Notes: generated by a model not told the origin, from the letters alone. A stretch of 64,000 nt of DNA from Natroniella sulfidigena (GCF_023223645.1 NZ_JALKBY010000007.1:1-64000), one strand, 5' to 3'; positions 1 to 10,013 are shown, counted from the first letter of the stretch. Numbers and translations are program-made.

Positions 1-76
1 ATATTATGTTGGTACAGCTGGAAGTGTATCTTCTGAAACTATCCAAAAGTATATTCAAAAACAAAAGAATATTTAA
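1..76 (+). CDS. tnpA: IS200/IS605-type transposase TnpA, C-terminal fragment cut by the window edge
   Basis: An open frame runs from base 2 to a TAA at 74-76 and encodes 24 residues beginning YYVGTAGSVSSETIQKYI. This matches the end of IS200-type Y1 transposases, where a YYVGTAG-like strand is followed by a short helix with a SxETIxxYI pattern. The catalytic HUH and tyrosine motifs lie outside the window, so whether the gene is intact is unknown. It converges on the DHH gene, and a palindromic stretch that fits an IS200 right end follows it directly. Confidence 0.7.
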   Translation, partial: YYVGTAGSVSSETIQKYIQKQKNI

Positions 77-80
77 TCTT

Positions 81-149
81 AAGGTATCGAACCTTAAAAT
101 TAAAGGCTCATTCAGCCCCTAAGACAAGCATAAGGGGTTTTCTGAGCCT
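81..149. mobile_element. Probable right end of the IS200-type element, with two palindromes
   Basis: A small inverted repeat AAGGT/ACCTT (81-85/91-95) is followed by a larger imperfect hairpin. Its outer arms are AGGCTCA (104-110) and TGAGCCT (143-149), and its inner arms are CCCCT.A and TAAGGGG. IS200/IS605 elements end in subterminal hairpins rather than terminal inverted repeats, and this one sits directly after the tnpA stop. It could also act as a two-way terminator between the convergent genes, although no clean T-tract follows it. Confidence 0.45.
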
Positions 150-153
150 AACC

Positions 154-1662
154 TTATAAAACTTCATAAGAGAGATCGAATATTTCTTCTTTAATTATAT
201 AATAATCACTTAAATCTATTACTAACAGATAATCTCCAACCCGCCCGAATAGATCACCCCAAGAGGTTCTGATCTTCATATTCTCCTCCAACTGCATTAC
301 ATCTACAACATTATTGTCCAAACTTCTACAGATATTATGCTCTTTTATATTATCTTTGGTTATTCTATAAGTTTTGTCTAACGATTGTAAAGTTATCCCG
401 TAATCATCAACGAATCTATCAGAGACAGCAGTCACCTCTTGATCATCTATAATCTCATATCGCTCCTTAAACTTGACCTCATCAATCGGCCACACCTCAT
501 TTTTCATCCCAATAATCAGCTTATCCTCATAACTGGCCTCTTCAATCCCTTCTAAGGTCTTTACCCGGATATTCTCTTCAAAATAATCTCCAATATTCAA
601 ATAACGAAAATAATTGCTCTTCTTTTGGGCTCTAAAGAAGGCTTCCTCCCCGTAAATTTGGTAAGGATCATCCTTAGCAGTCTCTAAAAAGACTAAATTA
701 CGACAATAGTCAATAACTTTAGTCTTGACAAACATATCAAAACTGATATTACTGGCAGCAGCTTGGAGTTTATCAGTAATAATAAAGCCACCGGCCTTAT
801 TGGCATGCCCCCCTCCCGAACCTACTCCTGCTGCTAATTCCAGGGCCAACTCCTGGGCAGTTATGTAGTCGTGGTAGCTTCTGACAGAGAACTTAAAGCC
901 CTGCTCCCTAGCAGAGTAGATAACCACAATATCCACACCATTTATCTCAGATAATAGATCAGAGGTATGACCCAATAAATTATCACCACAATCACCCATT
1001 TTAGAGAATACAAGATTCTCATAGCGCTGAGTATTCAACATCCCCTCAGCACAGGTCTTTATATCAGCAAAGCTCAAAGTCGACAACCTCAAATAATCAA
1101 AGACCTCACTATCATAATACTCCTCTAAAAAGACTTTATTATCGCTATCCAGAACAGTCATCCCTCCAGTAAAGGAATCAGTATCCATATAAATCCCAAA
1201 GTACAGAACAGTCGCCAATTCTTGATCCATCTCCAACCCATACTCCCGCAAATAATTGACTATCATCGTCGCACAGGCTCCAATCCGCGGTTGGATGTCC
1301 TTGCCCAGACACTTCTGATTACCTTCTTCTAAATGATGATCAATTACTATTATATTCTGGGCGGCTACTAAACTGACATTCCCTGCTCCATACTGACCAT
1401 CTACAATTACCAATAATTCGTCATCTCCAATAGCAAAGCCTGCCCCTACTAACATAAGCTTAAGCCGATACTCTTTAATCAGATTTCTCAAATTAGGTTT
1501 TTTTATCTCTCCACCCTGATAGATTATTACTGCTTCTTGATCCCAGCTCTCAATCAGCCTTTCTAAGCCATAAGCCGAAGCAATTGCATCAGCATCGGGA
1601 TTATCATGAGGCTGGATGTAAACCTTATCGAAGTCTGTTATCAATTCCTTTAAATCTATCAT
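154..1662 (-). CDS. DHH/DHHA1 family phosphoesterase with a long C-terminal extension
   Basis: The start is the ATG at 1662, eight bases after AAGGAG; a TTG six bases further upstream overlaps the SD spacer. The 502-residue product opens with the DHH-family metal motif HDNPDADAIAS near residue 19, followed by VDGQYG and IDHH near residue 108. The DHHA1 glycine-rich motif GSGGGHANKAGG lies near residue 280. These mark a cytoplasmic Mn-dependent phosphoesterase of the NrnA/oligoribonuclease type. NrnA proteins are usually about 320 residues, so the last 180 or so, which I do not recognise, are extra. Substrates could be nano-RNA, pAp or cyclic-dinucleotide products. It stands alone, with a repeat element upstream of its start. 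Confidence 0.75.
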   Translation of the reverse strand: MIDLKELITDFDKVYIQPHDNPDADAIASAYGLERLIESWDQEAVIIYQGGEIKKPNLRNLIKEYRLKLMLVGAGFAIGDDELLVIVDGQYGAGNVSLVAAQNIIVIDHHLEEGNQKCLGKDIQPRIGACATMIVNYLREYGLEMDQELATVLYFGIYMDTDSFTGGMTVLDSDNKVFLEEYYDSEVFDYLRLSTLSFADIKTCAEGMLNTQRYENLVFSKMGDCGDNLLGHTSDLLSEINGVDIVVIYSAREQGFKFSVRSYHDYITAQELALELAAGVGSGGGHANKAGGFIITDKLQAAASNISFDMFVKTKVIDYCRNLVFLETAKDDPYQIYGEEAFFRAQKKSNYFRYLNIGDYFEENIRVKTLEGIEEASYEDKLIIGMKNEVWPIDEVKFKERYEIIDDQEVTAVSDRFVDDYGITLQSLDKTYRITKDNIKEHNICRSLDNNVVDVMQLEENMKIRTSWGDLFGRVGDYLLVIDLSDYYIIKEEIFDLSYEVL

Positions 1663-1713
1663 TTTCAAATCTCCTTTGTATTTAAAACTTGAGTAGTTAA
1701 AAATTTTGAGCTC

Positions 1714-1825
1714 TATTGATATAAAGTGTCAGTGTGAGTTATGTGTGTGTGTAAAAGCAACACCTTAGCCATGATGGTTTTGACCTCACCCACACTCACA
1801 CGCATAACTGACACATAATAATAAA
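1714..1825. repeat. Intergenic palindromic repeat, GTGTGAGT-word type, copy 1
   Basis: The element opens with TATTGATATAAAGTGTCAG and closes with CTGACACATAATAATAAA. Its arms are built from TG-rich words (GTGTGAGT, TGTGTGTGT) and their complements (CACACTCACAC), around a centre containing TTTTGACCTCAC. A second copy at 53744-53856 matches over its whole length. The outer frame resembles that of the GTTGACAGT-type repeats listed below. It fills the gap between the DHH gene and the exported protein gene. Confidence 0.8.
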
Positions 1826-1845
1826 TCTTGATTTTTTTACTGATA

Positions 1846-3393
1846 CTAAAACATAATCTGACCCAACAAGCCAAGCTCAAAACCACTGAAATCATAATCT
1901 CCAATCTCAGCAAAGCGATAACCTGCTCTACCCTTAATTTGGACTCTATCGGTAATCTCTTCCTGGAATCTGTCACTAACAACTCCTAACTCAAAGCTGG
2001 CTCCAGGTTTAAAGATAAACCCAAAGTGTCTGTCCTGAATTCCTCCACTTCCATCAGTCTTAGTAAGCAGATACTGACCTGCAGCCAGATTAAGCTCCAA
2101 CCACTCAAGCAGTTGATAAGAAATAGTTCCCAAAACACCTGTAGTAGAGAGCTTGCGTTCTGCTTCCTCATCCAAGTCATCATAACTGAGTCCAAATCGC
2201 TCCAACTCCAAACCATAATTGATATCCTGGACTACTTCCAAAGGCAGATGCTCCCTAGCAAAATCAATCTGTTCTAAGCCTCTCTTAGCTCTAAGATAAA
2301 TTCCTAAACCTGAACTATTACTGCTACCACCTTGCTCCTCAATCTGATCATTAAACTCCTCTAAATCATAAAAATTATAGCTAAACCCTAAATCCAATTT
2401 CCAAGGCTGAAAGACAAGACTAGCTTCTTCTGTTGTTTCTCCATTAGCCAACACTTCAAAGTCAACCTCTTTAATCTGCTCCTCAGCCATCAATTCCAGT
2501 GTTCCTGAACCTGAAGCAATCGCTACTAAGGAAATTCTCCCTTGGTCATAGGAAGTAGAAACTATCTCTGCTACATCACCCCAGACCTGCCATTCAGGCT
2601 CTATCTCGTATTTCTCTCCGTACTGATCATAACCGGCTGCTCTAATTATGTAGCGTTGACCTTGATAAAACTTATCGGTCTCAAACTCCACCTCTATCTC
2701 TTCTAAATAAGGTTCTTCCCAACCTTCAAACTCGACTTCTCCTGTTCTGACATAAACTTCTTGCTGGGAAGGAGTAAACTCCCAACCCTCTTTCTCAATC
2801 CTAAGTTCAACAGCACCTAATAGCTCTTTTTTCTCCCAGTGGCCTTCTTCATCCGTCACAACTGAACTATAATCACCACTAAACTCTATCTCTGCCCCAC
2901 TGATAGGTTGACCTTCTCCGTCAACGACCTGGCCTCTTAGATCATGGAGCAATAATGAATCCTTTAGTTCAGGCAGAATATCTTCAATCATTCCTTCTAG
3001 AACCTCTTCCCTCTCTCCTGTGACATTGCTTGAATAAATAGTAGTTCCTTCACTGATATCTACCACTTCAAACTCCAGTCTAAAGAAAGAACCTCCTAAG
3101 TTGATCAAAATACCAGTAATTACAACATCAGCTTCCTGTGCTTCAGCTTCCTGAACCTGATCAACATCTTCTAGATCATCATCAGCCAAGATATCCTCAA
3201 TCTCATCAGCTGCAATAATCCTTAACTCCTCTCTAGGCTCCAACTCACCTAACAGAACATCTTCAAACTCAGAATCTTCCACCATAACCACCAAATCCAA
3301 GACCGAAGCTGCCTTAACCTCACTCCCGCTGACTATCAATAAACAAATAACTATAATTATTAGACTAGATAAAGTCTTGCTTAACTTATTCAT
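1846..3393 (-). CDS. Exported protein: periplasmic N-terminal part, carboxypeptidase-regulatory-like domain, C-terminal outer-membrane barrel-like part
   Basis: The 515-residue product starts with a Sec signal peptide (residues 1-29, cleaved near VKA-AS). Residues 30-150 are very acidic and alternate strand and helix, somewhat like CsgG/TolB-type periplasmic domains. Residues 155-215 (GQVVDGEGQPISGAEIEFSG) look like a carboxypeptidase-regulatory or Ig-like beta domain. From about residue 340 to the end the sequence has amphipathic alternating strands and ends in GLLGQIMF, with the terminal aromatic residue typical of outer-membrane barrels. This fits a diderm Firmicute. The function is unknown. 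A good SD (GGTGAGGGTGAG) precedes the ATG. Confidence 0.6.
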   Translation of the reverse strand: MNKLSKTLSSLIIIVICLLIVSGSEVKAASVLDLVVMVEDSEFEDVLLGELEPREELRIIAADEIEDILADDDLEDVDQVQEAEAQEADVVITGILINLGGSFFRLEFEVVDISEGTTIYSSNVTGEREEVLEGMIEDILPELKDSLLLHDLRGQVVDGEGQPISGAEIEFSGDYSSVVTDEEGHWEKKELLGAVELRIEKEGWEFTPSQQEVYVRTGEVEFEGWEEPYLEEIEVEFETDKFYQGQRYIIRAAGYDQYGEKYEIEPEWQVWGDVAEIVSTSYDQGRISLVAIASGSGTLELMAEEQIKEVDFEVLANGETTEEASLVFQPWKLDLGFSYNFYDLEEFNDQIEEQGGSSNSSGLGIYLRAKRGLEQIDFAREHLPLEVVQDINYGLELERFGLSYDDLDEEAERKLSTTGVLGTISYQLLEWLELNLAAGQYLLTKTDGSGGIQDRHFGFIFKPGASFELGVVSDRFQEEITDRVQIKGRAGYRFAEIGDYDFSGFELGLLGQIMF

Positions 3394-3451
3394 AAACTCA
3401 CCCTCACCTCTAACTAAATATCCTATTTTTCGATATTTATTTTAACTGAGA

Positions 3452-4714
3452 TTACTCTCCACTAGCTAACTCTTCTAGCTGCTCCTTTGCTGTTTGACTT
3501 CCCTGCTGAGCAGCCTTTTGATACCACTTCTCTGCTGTTGTTATATCCTCTTCAATCCCCAAACCGTATTTGTAAATAGCCCCTAAAGCTACTTGGGCAT
3601 CCTTATGATCTTGTTCAGCTGCCTGCAAATACCATTCCTTTGCCTGTTGCTCACTGCCTTCTACTCCTCTGCCTCCCATATACATAAGTCCAATCATATA
3701 CTGAGCCTCTTTATCCTCTTCAGCAGCAGCTTGTTGATACCACTCTACTGCTTTTTTATCATCTCTGGCTATTCCCAAACCACGGTGATACATATCCCCC
3801 AACCTCTTTTTTGCTCTTACATGGTTTTCTTGAGCAGCCTGTTTGTAAAATTCAATAGCTGTTTGATAATCTTCTTGTTGATAATAATCTTCTGCCTTTT
3901 CGTATTGTTGCTGTTTCTCCTCTTGTTGTTCTTCTTCAGCCTGTAATTCTTCTTGAGCAGTATCCTGTCCTAAATTTAAGCTAGCAACTGAGATTAATAA
4001 AAGAACAATAACTGCTGAAGCAACAGCTATTATCTTCTGTTTGTCATCAGCTGTCTGATAGAATTCTTGTAATGATTGATATAATTCTTTAGTCTTGCTT
4101 TGAACAGTCCGAGACAGCCTCCGACTGACCCTATATAATCTTTGCTTATAATCCTGCTGTTCAGACAAGACAGACTCCTCTACTTCCTTTAGAATATCCC
4201 CTTTACTTTTTTTAGTCTCCAATTCTGTTCCACAATCTTTACAGAATCTATTATCTAGCTCATTTGCCGCTTCACAAGTAGGACATTTTTCGCTGCTCTT
4301 CTTTTTATTGTATTCTGTCAATAGATGCTCTATCGTCTGCTTTAGCCGCTCTATACTGCTCTCCAACTCCGAATCAAAAGCATCCAACCAATGAGTAGAA
4401 TATAAAAAATATTCTAAAGATTTAGTAGGCTCGACATCTTCAATTCTAAAAGGAATGATTATTACATTCTTATTAACAGCCCGTTCTACTTCTCGGAGTA
4501 CCTGTTGGGACTCGTTGCTAGCGAAAGAGAATAGCAATACCATAATCTTACTCCCTCTAATTGCTTCCACAATCTCTTGGCCCCATTCCTTGCCCGGTGT
4601 TATATCCCGCGGGGCAATCCAACACTCTATCTCCTCTGCCTCTAAAGCAGAACAAATCTTATCTGCTACCTCCTTATCCTGTGAAGAATAAGATATAAAA
4701 ACCTGATAAGCCAT
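3452..4714 (-). CDS. TIR domain - zinc ribbon - transmembrane - Sel1-repeat protein
   Basis: The 420-residue protein starts with a TIR_2-type domain (residues 1-130: FISYSSQDKEVADKI, WIAPRDITPGKEW, QVLREVERAV). Next come a short zinc ribbon (CPTCEAANELDNRFCKDCG, about 145-165), a basic helical stretch, and one transmembrane helix (about 230-250). A glutamine/glutamate-rich linker leads to four Sel1/TPR-like repeats (about 285-415). Bacterial TIR domains often cleave NAD+ in antiphage signalling, and the glutamate-containing REVERA helix is where the catalytic Glu usually lies. Immediately upstream are McrC-like and McrB-like genes on the same strand, which suggests a shared defence role (inference). 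The SD is GGAGGAG. A housekeeping signalling role for the Sel1 part cannot be excluded. Confidence 0.75.
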   Translation of the reverse strand: MAYQVFISYSSQDKEVADKICSALEAEEIECWIAPRDITPGKEWGQEIVEAIRGSKIMVLLFSFASNESQQVLREVERAVNKNVIIIPFRIEDVEPTKSLEYFLYSTHWLDAFDSELESSIERLKQTIEHLLTEYNKKKSSEKCPTCEAANELDNRFCKDCGTELETKKSKGDILKEVEESVLSEQQDYKQRLYRVSRRLSRTVQSKTKELYQSLQEFYQTADDKQKIIAVASAVIVLLLISVASLNLGQDTAQEELQAEEEQQEEKQQQYEKAEDYYQQEDYQTAIEFYKQAAQENHVRAKKRLGDMYHRGLGIARDDKKAVEWYQQAAAEEDKEAQYMIGLMYMGGRGVEGSEQQAKEWYLQAAEQDHKDAQVALGAIYKYGLGIEEDITTAEKWYQKAAQQGSQTAKEQLEELASGE

Positions 4715-5101
4715 TTGCTATCTCTCCTCCAATTGCTTTTACTGATTGGGTCTTTCTTAATTACTACCTGCTCAGGCAAAATTTAAGCTTGTCCTTCAAT
4801 ACTGTACCTTAACTTCTTTGCCCATAATAATTAACGCCTCCTATATTAAACAGGAGGCAACCCCAGTTCTCATCTAACCTCTCGCTTAAAGTCTATTAAT
4901 TAATTCAACAACTCAAACTGAAAGTCCTTCTATCATCTTTATTTTTCCAACTTAACCAAAGTAATCTTTTAACAAATCCTAACACTATATCAGATCCACT
5001 CCCCAGCAATTCAATCAAATTGCTGATGACTAAATAAAAGGTGGCTTAACAATTCTAGCTGCCAACTCTGACGTAAAAATTTTCTCTCTAACTTACGCGA
5101 G
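4715..5101. other. 387-base spacer with two short hairpins, no gene recognised
   Basis: I see no convincing gene here. Two inverted repeats stand out: GCCTCCT/AGGAGGC at 4836-4842/4852-4858, and CAGCAATT/AATTGCTG at 5004-5011/5018-5025. The second lies about 80 bases after the McrC-like stop but lacks a T-tract, so it is a weak terminator candidate. On the minus strand the AGGAGGC arm could serve as SD for a nine-codon open frame (MGKEVKVQY) that I do not regard as a gene. Confidence 0.5.
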
Positions 5102-7561
5102 CTAACGAATAGCCTTTAATATATTCCTTGGTTGCTTGATAAATCCTTTTATAGGTTCTTTTATTATAATTCGCTCTTTCTGGCTGATTATAACCTGCTT
5201 ATTTTTGATTGAAATTTGATAATCATTAATCTTAAAGCGATCAACCTTGGTTGTAGCTTCAATATCATCTTCGCTAATTAAGACCTCAAGCTCACTTTTG
5301 AAATGCTTTAACTCCAACCAAATTCGCCATTCAGCAAGAGTTCTTATACTTAACTCAGGCAAAGTGTCGGCCTTTTTTAATAATAGAAGGTTAGTATAAA
5401 TATGGCTAGCTCTAATCCCATATCCTTCAGGCACGATAGTCTGTTCTAACCTCTCCCACTCTTTAACCTGAAATAAGTAATAAGGTTCTTCTGGATTACT
5501 ATGAGGACTTAAATCAATTGGGATCTCTTTTCTTGCTTTAATTTCTATTTTTTCAAGTTGGCCAAAATATCTGACCCCAAAATTTTGAGGAAACTTGTTC
5601 TTACTTTGGTATAATGCAAGATATTCAAACTCATCTCGTATATCTTTAATTCTATTACAAGGCAGATGATAAATCTTTTTATCAAGGACTTGACTCAACT
5701 GCTTAGTTTGCCTTAATGAACCTACAATTACATTCTGCTTGAAATCAACCTGCTTGCGATATTCTTCATTTCCTGTAGGCAATAAGTTTCGTTCATAATT
5801 AGACAGCCCAGACTCTTCTATTAAATCAGCTAAAAAATCTGCTACTAAGTCAATATTCCCAGGTAGAAAAGGAAAAGCTCCTACATTTACTCTGTCTATA
5901 CTCTTATAAAAGTGATGCTCTTTAAACTCTGTTTGATTATGGTAAGGAAAGAGAACATAAGCACCAACTATCGTTCTTTTACAGTCATTATTACTTTCAG
6001 AGACTATCGCATCTCGATAACGATGCATCGTATTAATCGTCTCTTCTTTTGGCCCGGGAGTTTGATAGCGATTATGATAAGAACTACCTTGATAAGCTGG
6101 ATTGATGCGGTATTTAGCATCGAAGACAAACTTATATTGAACCTCAGAATTTTCCTTCTTAAGTGTTAATACAGTATCAGGCTTTTGACCTGTCGTAACC
6201 TTATCCCCCTCGGTTAGATTATAGCTGAGCTTAAAACACTCACCTGTTCTAGGGTTTTGATACTCGACTTCAGAATTTCTAGTAGTATTCAATGTTACAT
6301 AGATCCCTGAATAATCAAAGTCGATCAATGTACTCTTGATTAATTGATATCTATCTGTCAGAATTCGGTTGAGCTTTAAAAAACACCAATATTCATAGAG
6401 CTTCCAGGTTTCTTTGATTGACTGCTTAAAGAGTTGACCGTTGATCGTTAAGCCCTTCTTCAGCATTAGATAATACTTATATAACTCCCGATAGCCAGGA
6501 GCCATCTGTAAGACTAATGATAGAGAATCAATCTTGTGTAATTTCCCGACTTGGCTTAAAAAACTGCTCTGTAAATTATACTCCAGTTGCTCGCTCATTG
6601 TTCGAGCTGTTTTGATCACTTCTGGTTCTGCATTTTCATTATAAATAGTGCGGTACCGTTCTAAAAACTCTTTTATCTTCTTGATAAGCTCCTCAATCAT
6701 CCACTTGACAAACTTATTTTCAAAAGTATCAAAGCTGACTCGTTTATCTAAATTTAACATTTCAACTGGCAACTCTAAGTTCTGATCGTAAGCTTGTCGA
6801 TTCTTTCTTAACCACTTAATACCCTGTTTAGTAACCTTTTTAACTTTAGAAGCCGGGCCAACACAGCGAGTTCGCTGCAGCCTGTGATGGGGTGAGTTCT
6901 TGATTCGTTGTAACGCCTTCTTAAACTTAACGAAGATAGTAGTTAGAATTGTAAAGAATTCACTATGGGTGATATCCTGCTCCTGACTCAAACTCATCTC
7001 CTGAAAGGTTCGCCGTAAAAAATCATAGGCAAGATTATAGACTTCGTGATTTACTTCACGCAACAGATTATAGTAATCCCGCTGATAATCAAGCTTCGAA
7101 GGAAAGACTTCAATCTTTACACTACATAAGGGAACTCCGTCCTGTCTAATCTCTAGTTCCGAATAACCTACATCATTACGAAAGTTAATCTGGCCCGTTA
7201 AGATGCTTTGATCACGACTTAGAGGGGTGACAGCTTCTCTGATCTTCCTATTAGAGTGATAAAATTCCAACTGACTGCCATCCTTGCTCTGAATTATTAA
7301 TTGATAATCCTGCCACTCATAGAAACAAGGATAAACCGCAGCTGATTGATACTCCTTTAGCCCCTCTTGAGGATCGAAATGAAGAAACTCCATAATCTCC
7401 GTATTGAATGATTCCAACTCCAATAAAGCTGTGATTGAATCCCCTTCTCGCTCAGGATACAGTTGTTCAAGATCAGGATGGACTGGTTTTCCTTTGATCG
7501 TAAAGGTGAAATTTTCAGTTTCGAGGTAGATTAATTCTAGATCATTACCTTGATAGTTCAA
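5102..7561 (-). CDS. McrC-like DUF2357 protein with PD-(D/E)XK nuclease
   Basis: The likely start is a TTG at 7561, seven bases after GGAGG, which gives 819 residues; upstream ATGs at 7588 and 7579 lack an SD. The N-terminal 300 residues are the beta-rich then helical DUF2357 region. A PD-(D/E)XK nuclease follows, with KPDTVL near residue 460 and FDAKYR near 480, then the MHRYRDAI helix. Another 250 residues with GVRYFGQLEKIE follow, possibly a PUA/EVE-like module (uncertain). Such proteins are the nuclease partner of McrB-type ATPases in Type IV, modification-dependent restriction. The McrB-like gene lies 170 bases upstream on the same strand. The catalytic D and DxK residues look intact. 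Confidence 0.8.
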   Translation of the reverse strand: MNYQGNDLELIYLETENFTFTIKGKPVHPDLEQLYPEREGDSITALLELESFNTEIMEFLHFDPQEGLKEYQSAAVYPCFYEWQDYQLIIQSKDGSQLEFYHSNRKIREAVTPLSRDQSILTGQINFRNDVGYSELEIRQDGVPLCSVKIEVFPSKLDYQRDYYNLLREVNHEVYNLAYDFLRRTFQEMSLSQEQDITHSEFFTILTTIFVKFKKALQRIKNSPHHRLQRTRCVGPASKVKKVTKQGIKWLRKNRQAYDQNLELPVEMLNLDKRVSFDTFENKFVKWMIEELIKKIKEFLERYRTIYNENAEPEVIKTARTMSEQLEYNLQSSFLSQVGKLHKIDSLSLVLQMAPGYRELYKYYLMLKKGLTINGQLFKQSIKETWKLYEYWCFLKLNRILTDRYQLIKSTLIDFDYSGIYVTLNTTRNSEVEYQNPRTGECFKLSYNLTEGDKVTTGQKPDTVLTLKKENSEVQYKFVFDAKYRINPAYQGSSYHNRYQTPGPKEETINTMHRYRDAIVSESNNDCKRTIVGAYVLFPYHNQTEFKEHHFYKSIDRVNVGAFPFLPGNIDLVADFLADLIEESGLSNYERNLLPTGNEEYRKQVDFKQNVIVGSLRQTKQLSQVLDKKIYHLPCNRIKDIRDEFEYLALYQSKNKFPQNFGVRYFGQLEKIEIKARKEIPIDLSPHSNPEEPYYLFQVKEWERLEQTIVPEGYGIRASHIYTNLLLLKKADTLPELSIRTLAEWRIWLELKHFKSELEVLISEDDIEATTKVDRFKINDYQISIKNKQVIISQKERIIIKEPIKGFIKQPRNILKAIR

Positions 7562-7731
7562 TTTTAATCCTCCGCTCATATATATCATTTTTTATTGATC
7601 TTCAATTTAACTTTTCAAATTAAAAAATCAAAACCCTTACAACTAAAACCAATTTTATCTTTTAATTTTTAATTAGTGCTAATTTGTGTAAATTTGTGAT
7701 TCCTGCTCACTACTCACTACTCACTACTTAC

Positions 7732-10002
7732 TTATAACCAATACGCCGTAAACCCATCCTCCTCAAACCGCTTGATCATATCAGCCAACTTCCCAGCTGA
7801 TTTAGGATAAGGTTTAATCTGATTTTCTCTAACATAATCAACAACTTCATCTCCAACTCTTACTGGACTCTCAGTTCCAGAATACTTCTTTACTCCCGAG
7901 GCAATAGCAAATAGATCTAACAGCACCCTCTTAATTACTCGAGAACTCCCCTGAATTCTTGGTAAGATCTTTTGCATCAATTGTAGATCAAAGGCTTGCT
8001 CAAAATCAAGTAAGCCATATTGCTGATTATACAACATATAAAAGCAGATCTCATCTCTGACCCGATACCCTATATGCAAATTAGCCTCTTCAAGAACCTC
8101 ATTGACCTCGATTAATTTAGCGACTACCTGTTCGATTAGCTGTTCATCTTCCTTGTTACAATCATTCAAAGTAATATACTCAGAGTTAAGAAAACTACTA
8201 TCAGCACTGATTTTAATCTCTTCCCCTGTCTGATCTAATCTAAAATTATCGAGCTTAACCTGTGAAAACTCAATTGTGTTGGCCCTATCTAAGACCTTTT
8301 TGCTGAAAGGGTGGGTCGTTTCATCCATATTGACCGTCCCTACAATAAAGAGATTATCTGATAGATAAATCCCAGCATATTCTTCCTCATCTTGCTCTGT
8401 AGTAAAGTCTTCAGCTTGTAATAATGGATCAGATTTAACCTCTCCTGCAACCTTGCTTCTCGTCTCCATCAAACTCAACAGATCACTGAAATAATACTCC
8501 ACCCGGGCCAAATTCATCTCATCAAGGCAGATAAAGTAGATATTATCTTGATCATTGTTGGCCCGTTTGATGATATCTATTATAGGGCCAGGGTTAAACT
8601 CTCCTTTAAGATCATTATAGCCTAGTAGATCAGAACCATCACTCCAATCTGGCCTAACAGGAATCAACTTAAATCTATTATTTTCACTTGTACAGCCGAT
8701 AGCCTCAGCAAAGAGCTGGACTAATTTAGTCTTTCCAGTTCCAGAGATACCTGCTAACAGTACAAATGGTTTAGTTTTAAGCGATAGGTAGAAATTTTTT
8801 ATCAACCCATCAGGATAACTGAACCCCTGTGCTGCAATATAATCTTCAATCCGCTTAACCTTCTCTGAAGTTTTAAGTTCAAAGTTGACAACTGGTTTAA
8901 GCTCAATTTGATAATAATAAGGTTGTCCTGTGGAATAAATTTCTAAATATTCACTCTTTTCTGGTGGTAAGTTGACCTGGGGTCGCTGTTGGCCCTCTTG
9001 AATTAATCTCTTTCGCTCTTGTTTGATATAGTGATAACTGAAGCTGAATTCTTCCTGTAGTAACTTCAATAACTCCTCATTGCTATCATAGCGAAGCTGT
9101 AAGGTAGTACTTTTGGTATCCCGATCAACATTTCTTAGTTTAGCTGTATATTCTCTTTCCTTGAACTTTAATTTGACTTCTTTAGTTTGGCCGGTTGTTA
9201 ATTGCTCTTGGTTGGCCTTGTAAAAATCTTGATGAGCACTAATTGGAATAGTAAGCCCCCAATTAAATAATGACCAGCCAACCTTCTTTTTAAGTAATAA
9301 TCTCTTTTGTTTAGCTTGGCCCCGATAGTTAGTCAGTTCAATGATCCTAAAGCCACGCTCTATTAAGTAATTGTTGGCTTCTCTACCTCCACTGAAGGAA
9401 GGTAAGTCATAATCACCAGCAATCCTAATGATCTCTTTGACAGGATATAGATCTTGGTTATACTGAATCGCATATTTATGATTTTTATTCTTGGTAAAGT
9501 TTTTCCACCGCTTTTTATCTCTATGTTCTCGATCGAATTCTTTTAAAGCTGCTAGTATCTCTTCTTTACTCATGTCAGGAATTGCCATATTGTAACCTCC
9601 AGCGTATTTAGTAAAATAATCTATCTTCTTCTCCTGAATGTACTCTTTTATCTCCACTATATCATCTCTAGATAGCTTCTGCCATAACTCTTGATCCATT
9701 TTAACAATATTATCAACTTCTTGCAAATGATCAATTTTAGCTAATGGCATCCGCTTGATATAATTTTTAACCCTTTTAAAACTGGAACTTTCAATCTCGG
9801 TTATTAATGAAGTAGCTCTGTCATCCTCTACCTGCAATCCTCTTTCTTTTCTTGCCCGATAAAAACTAATAAAGTAATCTACAAGCTGATCTAACTCCAC
9901 TTCACCGGCTACTACTAAATCAAAGAATGCTTGATAAACAATAAATTTATAAGATTTATTATAATTGCTCAAATCTTTCTTTATTATTTCTACTGAATCC
10001 AT
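7732..10002 (-). CDS. McrB-like AAA+ motor subunit of a Type IV restriction system
   Basis: The 756-residue product has a C-terminal AAA+ module. Walker A is GISGTGKTKL near residue 420, Walker B is LDEMNLARVEYYFSDLL near 492, and the sensor stretch is GTVNMDETTHPFS near 557. Together these are typical of the McrB/dynein-like clade. The N-terminal half contains KYAIQYNQDLYPVKEIIRIA followed by FSGGREANNYLI, a head domain seen in ScoMcrA-like restriction proteins that may read modified DNA. A beta-rich segment precedes the motor. The SD is AAGGAGG. The gene begins 12 bases after the MazG-like gene and is followed by the McrC-like gene, so the three form a likely operon. Confidence 0.85.
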   Translation of the reverse strand: MDSVEIIKKDLSNYNKSYKFIVYQAFFDLVVAGEVELDQLVDYFISFYRARKERGLQVEDDRATSLITEIESSSFKRVKNYIKRMPLAKIDHLQEVDNIVKMDQELWQKLSRDDIVEIKEYIQEKKIDYFTKYAGGYNMAIPDMSKEEILAALKEFDREHRDKKRWKNFTKNKNHKYAIQYNQDLYPVKEIIRIAGDYDLPSFSGGREANNYLIERGFRIIELTNYRGQAKQKRLLLKKKVGWSLFNWGLTIPISAHQDFYKANQEQLTTGQTKEVKLKFKEREYTAKLRNVDRDTKSTTLQLRYDSNEELLKLLQEEFSFSYHYIKQERKRLIQEGQQRPQVNLPPEKSEYLEIYSTGQPYYYQIELKPVVNFELKTSEKVKRIEDYIAAQGFSYPDGLIKNFYLSLKTKPFVLLAGISGTGKTKLVQLFAEAIGCTSENNRFKLIPVRPDWSDGSDLLGYNDLKGEFNPGPIIDIIKRANNDQDNIYFICLDEMNLARVEYYFSDLLSLMETRSKVAGEVKSDPLLQAEDFTTEQDEEEYAGIYLSDNLFIVGTVNMDETTHPFSKKVLDRANTIEFSQVKLDNFRLDQTGEEIKISADSSFLNSEYITLNDCNKEDEQLIEQVVAKLIEVNEVLEEANLHIGYRVRDEICFYMLYNQQYGLLDFEQAFDLQLMQKILPRIQGSSRVIKRVLLDLFAIASGVKKYSGTESPVRVGDEVVDYVRENQIKPYPKSAGKLADMIKRFEEDGFTAYWL

Positions 10003-10013
10003 TAATAGCCTCC

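Noticed and set aside
1713-1982. An 89-residue open frame on the minus strand overlapping the exported protein
   Set aside because: Its codons lie in a repeat element and the reverse part of a real gene; there is no SD and the composition is not protein-like.
3593-3946. A 117-residue plus-strand frame opposite the TIR-Sel1 gene, very rich in Leu and Phe
   Set aside because: It is the antisense of Gln/Glu-rich coding sequence; the hydrophobic look is a by-product of that bias.
4831-4860. A nine-codon open frame MGKEVKVQY on the minus strand with an SD-like AGGAGGC
   Set aside because: It is too short to support, and the SD-like bases are one arm of an inverted repeat.
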